A DNA stretch of 64,000 nucleotides from CAZELM01 sp964512995 (GTDB lineage Bacteria; CSSED10-310): the NCBI GenBank assembly GCA_964512995.1, contig CAZELM010000006.1, positions 62,001 through 126,000 of the forward strand. Direction: 5' to 3'. The translations under genes were made by a program, and so were the position numbers. The notes beneath the pieces were generated by a model. That model had not been told where the DNA came from, made no database searches, and saw only the letters and a list, made by a program, of their open reading frames with translations. Each line of letters starts with the position of its first letter. Within the stretch, counting starts at the first letter, position 1. Shown here piece by piece: positions 17,391 to 26,397 of this stretch.

Positions 17391-18221
17391 TCACGGAGCT
17401 GTTAGTTGGTTGTTTGGTGTGAAATCGAACTGGATTGTACCCATCTGGTCTGTTCGATTGAGTAAAATATTGCTTTGTGAAATCAGTTCGAGTGTTCGGT
17501 CATGCGGTTTCCCATACGGATTGATGCCAACCGATAAGACAGCCACCCTTGGATCGATCAGATGAAGGAATTCCGGATGTAACTCCCCACCATGATGCGG
17601 AAGTGTCATGATACCCGATCGAAGACGTGAACCATAAACCGCACACAGTTCAGCCTGAATCGCCGTTCCAATATCACCACAGAATAATAATCCATCACCA
17701 AACTGCCTAATTCGGAAGACCATTGAGGAATTATTCATGTCAGGATGAATCGTATCCGGATGCAAAATGTCAATGCCAATCCCATTTTTCAGAAACAAGG
17801 TAGCTCCTCGTCGGACCACATGATACGGAATTCGATTGTGCTGGATGTATTTTCGAAATCCTTCCGGATTATTGGCATCATCCAACTCATACACGCCGAA
17901 TATTTTACCGATTGGTATCCGGGATGCCAGGATACCGTGGAATCCACCAATATGATCCGGATGTGGATGTGTCAGAAAAGCAGCTTCAAAATTCAATATT
18001 CTGCAATTTCGGATGATGGATAACAATTGCGAGGTACAGTTTGGATATCCCCCATCTATCAGGATATTTGTCGATCTGTAACGGATGATCACAGCTTCAC
18101 CATAACCAACATCCACGAAAGAAACACTCATGTGATCAGCATTCCGGGGAATCTGATGGATACACGCGGACACAACTCCGGCAGTGCTGAGCAAGATAAA
18201 TGAGCGTCGTGTCATGGTCAT
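17391..18221 (-). CDS. Tat-exported MBL-fold lipoprotein, ComEC C-terminal-domain-like
   Basis: 276 residues. The N-terminus TRRSFILLSTAGVVSAC combines a twin-arginine signal with a lipobox (Cys20), so the protein is probably exported folded and membrane anchored. The body is a metallo-beta-lactamase fold with HPHPDH at 85-90 and later metal-site segments around FCGDIG and LPHHGG. This arrangement (FVDVGYGEAVIIRY, LIDGG, THPHPDHIGG) is that of the soluble nuclease-like domain of ComEC/Rec2. The ComEC membrane channel is absent. It may be an extracytoplasmic nuclease or hydrolase. Its stop codon abuts parS site 2. Confidence 0.85.
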   Translation of the reverse strand: MTMTRRSFILLSTAGVVSACIHQIPRNADHMSVSFVDVGYGEAVIIRYRSTNILIDGGYPNCTSQLLSIIRNCRILNFEAAFLTHPHPDHIGGFHGILASRIPIGKIFGVYELDDANNPEGFRKYIQHNRIPYHVVRRGATLFLKNGIGIDILHPDTIHPDMNNSSMVFRIRQFGDGLLFCGDIGTAIQAELCAVYGSRLRSGIMTLPHHGGELHPEFLHLIDPRVAVLSVGINPYGKPHDRTLELISQSNILLNRTDQMGTIQFDFTPNNQLTAP

Positions 18222-18259
18222 GGATTCGAGCCGGGCGGAAGTGTCAATTTCCCCAATAG

Positions 18260-19069
18260 TTAAGGATTCTTCCGCCGAAACTCCTCTTCAAACTTCTCCA
18301 GTTCGATGATTCCTGTGGATTTTCGGTGGTGTTTGGAAGTCTTTTTCCGATATTTATCCGTCGCCCGATCCTGGCTTTTGTTTGATTTCGTTGCCAGATT
18401 GGCTTTCTCAGGTTGCGTTTTCATTGAATGATCCGGAGAGGAGGACAGGGAACTGGAATCCTTTCGACTGATTCTGACTGCATCCGGAGTGATATTCGTA
18501 TGATGCTCAGATTGAGTATCGGAAGGATTGACGGGGAGTGTTATGGTGCGAAGAGTGGTCGTGTTCGTATCGATAATGGATGGCTCATTTGTATCAGCCG
18601 TAAGCGCTTTCCGTAATGCTGCAATTTCTGATTCCATGTCGTGAATGCGCATGCCCATGGTTTTTTTTTCAGCCACCAATTGTTGAATTTTGCTGGATAA
18701 CGATCGATTTTCAGACTCAAAATGAACGATTTGTTTGCGATTATCCTCGAGTTTCTGTTGTAAGGTGTCCAGTTTCTGCGTTAATGCATCCTCTGATTTT
18801 TTCTTGTCAAGTAACGCGGCTCTGTAGGTTTTCAATTGTACCGTCGCTTCATCCAGGCTTTTCTTTTTTTCATCAAATAACACTAATTGTTCTCTAAGCG
18901 AGGCGTTTTCGTTTTGGAGAGATAATTGCAGTTCTTCAAATTGGCTCTGGCGAGTCCGGTTTTGTGTGAGATGTCTAAGAAGCAGTGAGTGTCGGAATAA
19001 CCATCCCAATCCACCTGCACATAAAGCGGTAACTCCAAAAAGTACCCACTCTAAAGTATTCATCGCCAT
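18260..19069 (-). CDS. Membrane-anchored coiled-coil protein
   Basis: 269 residues: one membrane span at about 7-25, then a coiled coil from about 35 to 160 (heptad-rich, Gln/Glu/Lys/Leu), then a Ser/Thr-rich tail ending in a basic cluster (KYRKKTSKHHRKS). It resembles RmuC or DivIVA-like scaffolds only in general form and I do not recognise the family. It lies 38 bases upstream of the MBL gene on the same strand and is probably cotranscribed. The start is either of two ATGs two codons apart. Confidence 0.65.
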   Translation of the reverse strand: MAMNTLEWVLFGVTALCAGGLGWLFRHSLLLRHLTQNRTRQSQFEELQLSLQNENASLREQLVLFDEKKKSLDEATVQLKTYRAALLDKKKSEDALTQKLDTLQQKLEDNRKQIVHFESENRSLSSKIQQLVAEKKTMGMRIHDMESEIAALRKALTADTNEPSIIDTNTTTLRTITLPVNPSDTQSEHHTNITPDAVRISRKDSSSLSSSPDHSMKTQPEKANLATKSNKSQDRATDKYRKKTSKHHRKSTGIIELEKFEEEFRRKNP

Positions 19070-19197
19070 TGTCCCCTGAGATACAGCAGATTAAACGATT
19101 CGGCATCTCCCGATCACAAATTACAAACACTAATTTTACCACTTCTGGAGATTATTACAAATTATTTAGATTCAATTTTCTCTCAGAATATGAAAAC

Positions 19198-22100
19198 CTA
19201 ATCCTCCAACAATCCCAACTCATCCAGAATTTCTTTTCCACGTTCCGAGTCGATACCTGATTCAATTAAAAAATTAGCGAGGAGATGGCTGGTATGAATG
19301 AACAACCGCCTGGAATGATGTGCCTTGAATCCATTTCGGCTTCTCTCCAGTAACACCACCGGATGAGTGGGTGTATCGATTTTGAAATCAGCCCAGATAT
19401 TCAGTTCCGCATAACATAGATCAATATAATGAGAGAATTCCCGATAATCTGGAAAGCGATCCGGCAAAGATTTCAGCCGGATCAAAGCATCAGAGTAGTG
19501 ATGGTTGCGAATGAGTAAGCGCGTGAATTCTAGTTCATACTTTAATGAAAAGGCAGGTTGTATCTCAACGTTCAGAAGATTTTTGGCCATCTGGAACCAT
19601 TGTCCCGATTGTTCGAGCAATCCATCATCACGCGTGATCACTCCCCGGATCAGGTAACATTCCGATAGACCAAAGATATCTGTCAATGTGGAGTATATCG
19701 AGACACTCCGGTTCAGATATATTTCAACATCTGTCAATCGGTTTTTTTCAAGATATAGCTGGGCAAGCCCCAAAGATGCATCTGCGATCTGTTTCGGACA
19801 GTTCAATTCTTCGAAATATACCAAGATCCGTTGGTACATCTGAATGGCAGACTCGGTTTCTCCAATTCGTGCATAATTCTCGGCACAGACCAACTGTAAG
19901 TCTCCCCATCGAATCATCAGATACGCATAAGGCTCCAATCCTTTCAGTGCCTGATTCAATGATTCTTTAGAGACTTTCGATGGGTCGATCTGCATCTGTT
20001 TGAAATTGATGGAAAGTCTCAGAAAGTTCGATTCATCATACGATTCAATTTTATGAGCCAGAACCATCGCCGAATGATAATGATCCCGTGATTCATGATT
20101 CTTCCCCCAAAGCCGACAAAGATCACCCATATAGACAAGATTCCAGATCTGGCCGTGGAAATCATTGACACGCTCCGCGTGTTGTTTCGCTAATAAATAA
20201 CAATCCATCGCACGATTGAAATCACCTTCATATCGTGCAATCCAGCCAAAGCTCTCGTAACATAGCATCATTATCCTTGAGTTGGAGGAAGCGATTGGAT
20301 GATGACTTAAATATTCGGAAATGCGAGAGGTTGTATGCACCTTCCCTTGATGTAACGCGATACGAGATAATCCGCTCAATGCCGAAAGAGTATGCTGCTG
20401 GCAGATAGATAGGCAGTCTGAAAATTCAGTCGGTCCATTTTGGGGGAAATCAGAACATTCACGAATCAAAGAAAAATAGATTTCTTTGGCGGAGTTGAGA
20501 TATCCCATTGTCACCAGACATTCCGCTCGTAAACGCCGTATGGTCCCGGTATGTGTAATGTCTTTGAGCATGCTGGCTTCTGATTGATCCAACGTTTTCA
20601 ATAATGCAGGGAATTTTCTCCGTTCGAGTAATACACCGGATAGATTCCGATAAAAATCAGCGGATTGTTTGGCATAATCCATTTGAGACAGGTGATATGC
20701 CAAACACTCCCCGTTTTCCATATCAAATGATGATTCAATGAGAGGGAAAGCGCGGATCCTGCCTTGGAAAATTGTTGCAGCCTGAGCATGATACCGCTGA
20801 CGTTGCTCTTCCGATATCGTCTGATAAACTGCTTTTTTTAGCATGGGAGAATGAAAAGCATAGTAATCATGATCCCGCGAAGTTTCTACCAACATTGTTT
20901 CAGATAACAGGAAATCTAGGGCATCCAGTGCTGATTCTTCATCTTGGCCTGTCAGCGTGACAAGGAGATCAAATTTGAATGGGCGGCTCAAAATGGAAGC
21001 AGCTTGAAGGAGCATTCTATCCGTGTGCCTCAATTTTGCCAGCCGTTGATCAATGTGCTGCTTGTATGGTTCCGGTATGGAAATATCAAATGAGTCATCG
21101 AATGTCGTGTAATGTATTTTTGAATATGCCGGTAACCATAGTCTCCGCCTGGCAGTCAAATATCCTTTGGAAACCAATTCACGCACAATGGAATGGATCA
21201 TCCCTGGATTTCCTAGAGATATCCGATAGATCCATTGATATATCAGAGGAGTAATAATTTCACCGTTCAACATGGAGTGTATCATGGAACGCGTGTTTTT
21301 TTCGTCCAGAGGCTCCAACTTGATGATCCGAAAGTTCTTTTCTTTAAAAAACGATTGCTCGACCCGTTTGATCAGATGATCGGATGCGTGTCTGTGGGAA
21401 CTGCTGTCCCGGCAAGTGACTAAAAGTACCAATCCAGTTGATGGTTCAGCACGTTCAGATGAAAAAACATTTCGGCAAAGGATAAATTGAAGGAGATCGA
21501 TATCAGGTTTGGATGCCCATTGACAGTTATCGAAATGGATGATCAATGGGGATGATCGCGTGGTATGAGTCAGCATCCGATTAATCAGATCAAAAAAGAG
21601 ATGATACGCACTCTGCGGAATCGAGATTGAGTGTGAATCAGTGTCGGTACTCGAACCTGTCAGATGAACGATTTTTTCAAAATCTGTTTTCCAGCGTTCA
21701 GAAAGAGCAGGATCCATGGATTTCAGGTCAAGACACGAACGGATGATCTCCATCCATGGCCGAAATAATCGATTCTCATCTTCAAAATAGGCGCTCTGGA
21801 GAAAAGAGATGCCCTGCAGAGCCGAAGATGCCTTGATTTCATCCGCGAGCCTTGTTTTTCCTGAACCCATATCACCATAAATGAAAAAAGCGCTCCCTTC
21901 GTGACTCCCCTTCGCAGTGTCCATCGCCTGACGAATGGATTTGAGTTCTTGATCACGACCCAGGCATTCGGGTTCGGCCAGAAGTTCGTGAAGGGAGATG
22001 GCTGGCAGGATAATCGTGTTCTGTTCAGAAGTGGAATGTGATAGAAAACTGCTGCGGATCGAAATCAGATCTTGCATCAGCATTTGAGCACTCTGGTAAC

Positions 22101-22899
22101 GTTCGTCCGGCATCCGGCGTAACATCTTAGTAACCATCTGAGCGATACGCCGGTCCAATGCGGGATTTATCGATAGCGGATCGGGAGCTTCCCGTTGGGA
22201 GCGCGCAATCAATTGCTCCATCATCCCACCCGTAAAAGGTAATGTTCCGGTAAATGTCCGGAATATAATGACTCCCAACGAATAGATATCAGATCGATGA
22301 TCAACCATGGTGGTGTAGGTTTGTTCAGGACTCATAAATTCGGCGGTTCCCAAAATAGAACCGGTTCGTGTCATTTTGTCCGCATGGAGATCCCGGATCA
22401 GGCCGAAGTCCGTCAATTTGGCGATTCCATCCCGAGTTACCAAAATATTGGCCGGTTTCATATCCCGGTGGACAAAATGATTCTGATGGAGATAATCAAG
22501 AGCATGAGTGATTTGAATCAATAATCCTAGGACATAATCCACTCGCTGAGGATTATTCAGAATGTCCGGTGTATTCAGGTTTCTGCTGTAGTTGGAGATG
22601 TGATCATCGTAGTTGTGCCCATCAATATACTCCATACTGAAGTAGTCCTGATTATCAATACAGCCACTCTCATAAACATGCACCAGATTGGCGTGGGATA
22701 ATCGAGCGGCGGCAGAAAATTCTCTTTTAAAACGAATATGTGAGATGCAATCCCCATCGTACCCCAGAGAGTTGATCATCTTCAATGCCACGAGCTTTTC
22801 AGTTTCGGTGTCACGGGCGAGATAGACACACCCGGAACCTCCCATACCGAGAAGTCGGACGATGAAATATTTACCAAAATATGATTGTTCAATATTCAT
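19198..22899 (-). CDS. PknK-like Ser/Thr protein kinase with AAA/STAND ATPase and TPR domains
   Basis: 1233 residues. Residues 9-280 are a Hanks-type kinase: Gly loop GMGGSG, ATP-lysine near K40, catalytic loop HRDMKPANIL (D146), DFG at 164-166 and SPEQ in place of APE. Residues 310-600 are a signalling ATPase with P-loop GDMGSGKT (342-349) and the Walker-B-like IIHFDNCQWA of MalT/STAND proteins. The C-terminal half is tetratricopeptide-like helices (for example EGDFNRAMDCYLLAKQHAER). There is no membrane span, so it is cytoplasmic. This order matches the PknK family, which couples ligand sensing to regulator phosphorylation. Its target is not evident here. Confidence 0.92.
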   Translation of the reverse strand: MNIEQSYFGKYFIVRLLGMGGSGCVYLARDTETEKLVALKMINSLGYDGDCISHIRFKREFSAAARLSHANLVHVYESGCIDNQDYFSMEYIDGHNYDDHISNYSRNLNTPDILNNPQRVDYVLGLLIQITHALDYLHQNHFVHRDMKPANILVTRDGIAKLTDFGLIRDLHADKMTRTGSILGTAEFMSPEQTYTTMVDHRSDIYSLGVIIFRTFTGTLPFTGGMMEQLIARSQREAPDPLSINPALDRRIAQMVTKMLRRMPDERYQSAQMLMQDLISIRSSFLSHSTSEQNTIILPAISLHELLAEPECLGRDQELKSIRQAMDTAKGSHEGSAFFIYGDMGSGKTRLADEIKASSALQGISFLQSAYFEDENRLFRPWMEIIRSCLDLKSMDPALSERWKTDFEKIVHLTGSSTDTDSHSISIPQSAYHLFFDLINRMLTHTTRSSPLIIHFDNCQWASKPDIDLLQFILCRNVFSSERAEPSTGLVLLVTCRDSSSHRHASDHLIKRVEQSFFKEKNFRIIKLEPLDEKNTRSMIHSMLNGEIITPLIYQWIYRISLGNPGMIHSIVRELVSKGYLTARRRLWLPAYSKIHYTTFDDSFDISIPEPYKQHIDQRLAKLRHTDRMLLQAASILSRPFKFDLLVTLTGQDEESALDALDFLLSETMLVETSRDHDYYAFHSPMLKKAVYQTISEEQRQRYHAQAATIFQGRIRAFPLIESSFDMENGECLAYHLSQMDYAKQSADFYRNLSGVLLERRKFPALLKTLDQSEASMLKDITHTGTIRRLRAECLVTMGYLNSAKEIYFSLIRECSDFPQNGPTEFSDCLSICQQHTLSALSGLSRIALHQGKVHTTSRISEYLSHHPIASSNSRIMMLCYESFGWIARYEGDFNRAMDCYLLAKQHAERVNDFHGQIWNLVYMGDLCRLWGKNHESRDHYHSAMVLAHKIESYDESNFLRLSINFKQMQIDPSKVSKESLNQALKGLEPYAYLMIRWGDLQLVCAENYARIGETESAIQMYQRILVYFEELNCPKQIADASLGLAQLYLEKNRLTDVEIYLNRSVSIYSTLTDIFGLSECYLIRGVITRDDGLLEQSGQWFQMAKNLLNVEIQPAFSLKYELEFTRLLIRNHHYSDALIRLKSLPDRFPDYREFSHYIDLCYAELNIWADFKIDTPTHPVVLLERSRNGFKAHHSRRLFIHTSHLLANFLIESGIDSERGKEILDELGLLED

Positions 22900-22923
22900 A
22901 ATCGATTATCTGATGTTCTGATT

Positions 22924-23769
22924 TCAATCATGTATTCCCAGACGATTCAGAATCTCATGAATGATACCGTCAATGTGCGTTTTGTTTATTTCCGGATGGT
23001 TCGATGGTGAAGCGGTTGTGCGTGAAGTGGGAGCATCTGTTTTGGGCATGATGACGGTTTGGTTGTCAGCCAGGATCGAACAGGCATCGAAGTTTGCAGC
23101 AGAACATGTCTGTCCTTTGAAGTGAGTGTGTAATCCCAGGTTCTTACGCTGTTCCAGGAGCTTATTGACTTCGGATGTGGATAATGTGTTGATCCGCCCC
23201 AGTTGATGCGCGATATACGTGATATGCGCACAATGTTCCAATGTCTCCATCCGAAAATAAGCGCGGGTAAGATCCTGACCAATGGCCAACGCACCATGGT
23301 TTTGCAGAAGAAATGCATCATAATCATGCACATAGTTCATCAGGTGATCAAACAATTCCGACGTCCCGGGTGTTCCATATTCCGCCAGTGGTATACCCCC
23401 CAATGTAATAATAACCTCCGGCAGTGTGGCTTGGGTCAAAGGTATTCCAGATACACTGAATGCAGTTGAATATGGCGGATGTGCGTGTACTATGGCATTG
23501 ATGTCCGAACGTTTTTCATATATCTTCAAATGCATGTGGATTTCTGAAGATGCTTTTGATGTTTTATTGCGTGGTGTTCCATTCATATCTGTGATCACCA
23601 TCATTTCTGGGGTCATAAAGCCTTTGGAAACCCCCGTAGGTGAAATCACGATGGACTGATCATCAATCCGTGCACTGATATTTCCATCATTCGCTGCGAC
23701 ATACCCTCGAGCATAGATTCGTCTTCCGATCTCTACAATTTCCTTTTTTAAGATTGTTGTATTTATCAT
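22924..23769 (-). CDS. Class II aldolase/adducin family protein (fuculose-phosphate aldolase-like)
   Basis: 281 residues from the ATG at 23769, where the product begins MINTTILKKEIVEIGRRIYA; the frame is open further upstream but that part is not protein-like. Family marks are NDGNISAR, the substrate-phosphate Ser-rich segment SKASSEIHMHLKIY (with the catalytic Glu), the zinc ligands in HAHPPYSTAFS and the third His in LEHCAHITY. It would cleave a sugar phosphate (such as L-fuculose-1-P) with zinc, or act as a dehydratase or epimerase-type relative. The C-terminal 70 residues are Ser/Thr-rich and not part of the usual fold. It sits between the kinase and bactofilin-like genes with no sugar pathway nearby. 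Confidence 0.85.
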   Translation of the reverse strand: MINTTILKKEIVEIGRRIYARGYVAANDGNISARIDDQSIVISPTGVSKGFMTPEMMVITDMNGTPRNKTSKASSEIHMHLKIYEKRSDINAIVHAHPPYSTAFSVSGIPLTQATLPEVIITLGGIPLAEYGTPGTSELFDHLMNYVHDYDAFLLQNHGALAIGQDLTRAYFRMETLEHCAHITYIAHQLGRINTLSTSEVNKLLEQRKNLGLHTHFKGQTCSAANFDACSILADNQTVIMPKTDAPTSRTTASPSNHPEINKTHIDGIIHEILNRLGIHD

Positions 23770-23953
23770 CCGTCCAGTTCCATCCCTTCCATAATGGACA
23801 TTCAACATACCAGAAAAATAATAAAATATAAACGCAGGAATCCGCTTTCCAGACATCATCCGGAGTTTGGAGAAAGATGTAATTGTCGATACTCTCCAAC
23901 AGATTAGATGGATTATTGAATCGCTGGGTTTATGAAGGTATAACTTTTGTCGA

Positions 23954-25045
23954 TTACTTGGAGGTAATGGAATCCCCGTCTGTGGTATCCAGGCTCTGAG
24001 AAGCGGACACAATGGAAGAACTCGGAATCGGCTCAGAGTTGTTCCTACGAGTCAACCATGGTTTCATGGTGCCAAACTTGCTTCGAATGACAGCACCCAT
24101 GGCGGCCATCGCCCACAGGATCCATATCGAGAATCCAATCCCATAAGGAATGAAGCTGATGATGCTGAGAACAAGGAAGCCAATAAAACCAGCCATGAGT
24201 ATGGGTTGATCATGACGTTTGAATTGTTCCAGTATCAGTCGTCCCAATGTTACAAAACCCACCGGAACAGCAAAGATATATACGATGATCCCCAGCAATA
24301 TGACCATCATTGATCCAATGATGGTGATCGCCAATATCACAGCAGAGATAGCGGTTGCTACACAAAACAGAAGTCCGATCATCAATGTGGATAAGGGTTC
24401 AGAACGCATGACCATCGCCGATTGATCGATATGGCGACTCGAAAGCAGAATCAACAAAAAACCAATAACAAGCCACCAGAGCAAGATGATTCCCTTCAGG
24501 ATCAGAAAAAGGTAATTCTGAAATTGCATATTCTTGAACAGCGGAAATGAAGGGGTCTGACCGATATGAACCGCTTCATGTCCGATCACAGCGCCTTCAG
24601 CACGCTCTAAATCACCACCGATGATCACAAGATTTTTGCTCACAGAAGCGGTGTCCGATAATTGGGTTTGGCCTCCAAATATCACCAGATCACCATCAAT
24701 TGTTCCCGAGATTACAGCATTACCTCCAAAAACCACAACATCCCCGTTGACAATTCCTTCAATCAGGCCGGAACCGGCAAAAATGACGACATCTCCATCA
24801 TGAACTTCTCCCGGCAGGATATGCACCCGGTTGAACATGTTGAGAGATGGCTCTTTGCTGATCTGGATGTTGGACGGAAGGTCAATGATCGTCGGCAGGG
24901 GTACATCGGGTATCAACTCTGGAGATTCTATTTGGGGATCTTCCATCGGATAATCAATCTGAGCAGAATATCCGATGGCTGAGCATACGATGATACCGCC
25001 GATGATGAGAAGCACCATCCTGAGAAGGTTCTCATTCTGATTCAT
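23954..25045 (-). CDS. Bactofilin-like (polymer-forming) multi-pass membrane protein
   Basis: 363 residues. A signal or anchor span (8-28) precedes a beta-helix of short repeats of the form GDVVxFGG/GxIDGDLVIFGG (about 85-170), as in bactofilin-like polymer-forming proteins. Five or so membrane spans follow (about 183-330), then a Ser-rich cytoplasmic tail. AAGGAGGAG precedes the ATG. It lies 20 bases after the anti-sigma gene, so it is a likely member of the sigma-factor operon and perhaps its envelope-sensing effector. The combination of an extracytoplasmic beta-helix with a multi-span domain recurs in environmental genomes, but no function is established. Confidence 0.82.
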   Translation of the reverse strand: MNQNENLLRMVLLIIGGIIVCSAIGYSAQIDYPMEDPQIESPELIPDVPLPTIIDLPSNIQISKEPSLNMFNRVHILPGEVHDGDVVIFAGSGLIEGIVNGDVVVFGGNAVISGTIDGDLVIFGGQTQLSDTASVSKNLVIIGGDLERAEGAVIGHEAVHIGQTPSFPLFKNMQFQNYLFLILKGIILLWWLVIGFLLILLSSRHIDQSAMVMRSEPLSTLMIGLLFCVATAISAVILAITIIGSMMVILLGIIVYIFAVPVGFVTLGRLILEQFKRHDQPILMAGFIGFLVLSIISFIPYGIGFSIWILWAMAAMGAVIRSKFGTMKPWLTRRNNSEPIPSSSIVSASQSLDTTDGDSITSK

Positions 25046-25065
25046 CTATCTCCTCCTTTCATCCA

Positions 25066-25665
25066 TTAAAACCTGGCCAGATGATTTCGGGTACGATGAT
25101 AGACAAACCATAGATACCCTATCGCTGTTCCTGCGAGAATCACTATCGGTATAATCAGATATGGCATCAGCCACAGCAGGATTTTCAAAAAATAAAGTCC
25201 CATATGAGCCAGGCCCCGGAAGGCTATCCAGCATCCTCTGGAAAAATCAATCAGTTCCATGATGCTTTGCTCAACATCAGTGGGCAGCTCAATCATCACA
25301 ACGATCCCTTGAACGGCCTCCAAGGGTGAAAATCCGCCCGGGAATCCCGCAATGCCGATCAGGAAGAGTAACGCACTGGAAAATATAAAACTGATGATGG
25401 CCAAAATGATCGGGATCTTCATCGGAGATGGTTGTGCTGGCAGTGATTCGGAATAAACCCGATCCATCACCCCGTCACTGATATCTATGTTCCAATCTTC
25501 CTGGAGCGTTGTCTGAAGCATTCCCATGAGTTCTTTTCGTTGCGTCAATAAGTGAGCGCACCCGTCACATTGCATCTCATGCTCCAAAAAATCATGAACA
25601 AGATTTTGAGTGAGTTCCTGATCCAGATAGGCATCCATGACGTCTTTAAACTGCCGGCATTTCAT
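25066..25665 (-). CDS. Anti-sigma factor with zinc-finger (zf-HC2) domain
   Basis: 199 residues. The N-terminal anti-sigma zinc site has the H-x3-C-x2-C pattern in HEMQCDGCAHLL (residues about 29-40). Two or three hydrophobic spans follow (about 84-105 and 155-190). It should hold the adjacent ECF sigma factor at the membrane. Its ATG overlaps the sigma stop codon (ATGA) and follows AGGAGG, so the two are translated together. Confidence 0.9.
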   Translation of the reverse strand: MKCRQFKDVMDAYLDQELTQNLVHDFLEHEMQCDGCAHLLTQRKELMGMLQTTLQEDWNIDISDGVMDRVYSESLPAQPSPMKIPIILAIISFIFSSALLFLIGIAGFPGGFSPLEAVQGIVVMIELPTDVEQSIMELIDFSRGCWIAFRGLAHMGLYFLKILLWLMPYLIIPIVILAGTAIGYLWFVYHRTRNHLARF

Positions 25666-26252
25666 GAAAAAACCTCCTCCTGGACCTTTCCGGCAGAGGA
25701 TAGGATTTGAACGAGTTTTTCTCGTGCACGGAATAGCCGGTTCTTTACAGTACCCAACGGAATCCGAAGCACTTCCGAAATCTCATCATAGTTCATCTCC
25801 CGAAAATGTCGAAGGATAATAACCGCCCGGAGATTGGGTTCCAGTTCAAGGAGTGCTTTCTGGACAGTTACAGCGAGTTCATCTTGTTCCATTTTTTGAT
25901 CCACCCGAAGCGCCGGATCCTGGATGGTGCTGAGTAACGCGGGTTTGCCAGAGTTTGAATCATCATCCAGAATCAGCAGTTCCGGTTTTCGACGACGGAT
26001 ATGGTCAATCGCATGATGGGTGGCTATCCGATGAATCCAGACGCCAAATGGAAATCGCGGATCAAATGTGCTGAGTTTTGTATATGCTTTCACAAAGACC
26101 TCCTGGGTCAGGTCCTTCGCGGTTTCCCGGTTAAAAACCATTCGGACGATTGTGTCATATACAGATTTCTGGTGCCGAAGAACCAGATCTCTGAATGCAT
26201 CCCGTTCGCCGGCCAGACATCGCTGAACAACAGAAAAATCATCTCCTCTCAC
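25662..26252 (-). CDS. ECF RNA polymerase sigma factor (RpoE-like)
   Basis: 196 residues from a GTG with AGAGGG about 5 bases upstream. Region 2 contains DLTQEVFVKAYTKLSTFDPR (core binding and -10 recognition) and region 4 the helix-turn-helix MNYDEISEVLRIPLGTVKNR (-35 recognition). There is no sigma region 1 or 3, as expected for group 4. It is controlled by the overlapping membrane anti-sigma gene; the bactofilin-like gene is the likely third member of the operon. Confidence 0.94.
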   Translation of the reverse strand: MRGDDFSVVQRCLAGERDAFRDLVLRHQKSVYDTIVRMVFNRETAKDLTQEVFVKAYTKLSTFDPRFPFGVWIHRIATHHAIDHIRRRKPELLILDDDSNSGKPALLSTIQDPALRVDQKMEQDELAVTVQKALLELEPNLRAVIILRHFREMNYDEISEVLRIPLGTVKNRLFRAREKLVQILSSAGKVQEEVFS

Positions 26253-26326
26253 GGCGGCCCTCTCTGACTATGATTACGATAGATGGGGAGAAAATGTTCA
26301 CCATCCCCAACAGCCGTGAATAAAAC

Positions 26327-26356
26327 TTGACTCAGTTTACCATTAAATTCGATAAT
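26327..26356 (+). promoter_or_regulatory. Sigma-70-type promoter upstream of galT-like gene
   Basis: TTGACT and GATAAT are separated by 18 bases, 42 bases before the start codon of the GalT-like gene. It lies in the divergent spacer between that gene and the sigma factor. Prediction by eye only. Confidence 0.55.
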
Positions 26357-26397
26357 ATGAGAGTAGATGAACGGACCATTGTGAATCAGGAGACAGC

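Noticed and set aside
22900..24012. Longer 362-residue class II aldolase
   Set aside because: The N-terminal 81 residues of that frame look non-protein-like and overlap the end of the bactofilin-like gene; the family similarity starts at the ATG at 23769.
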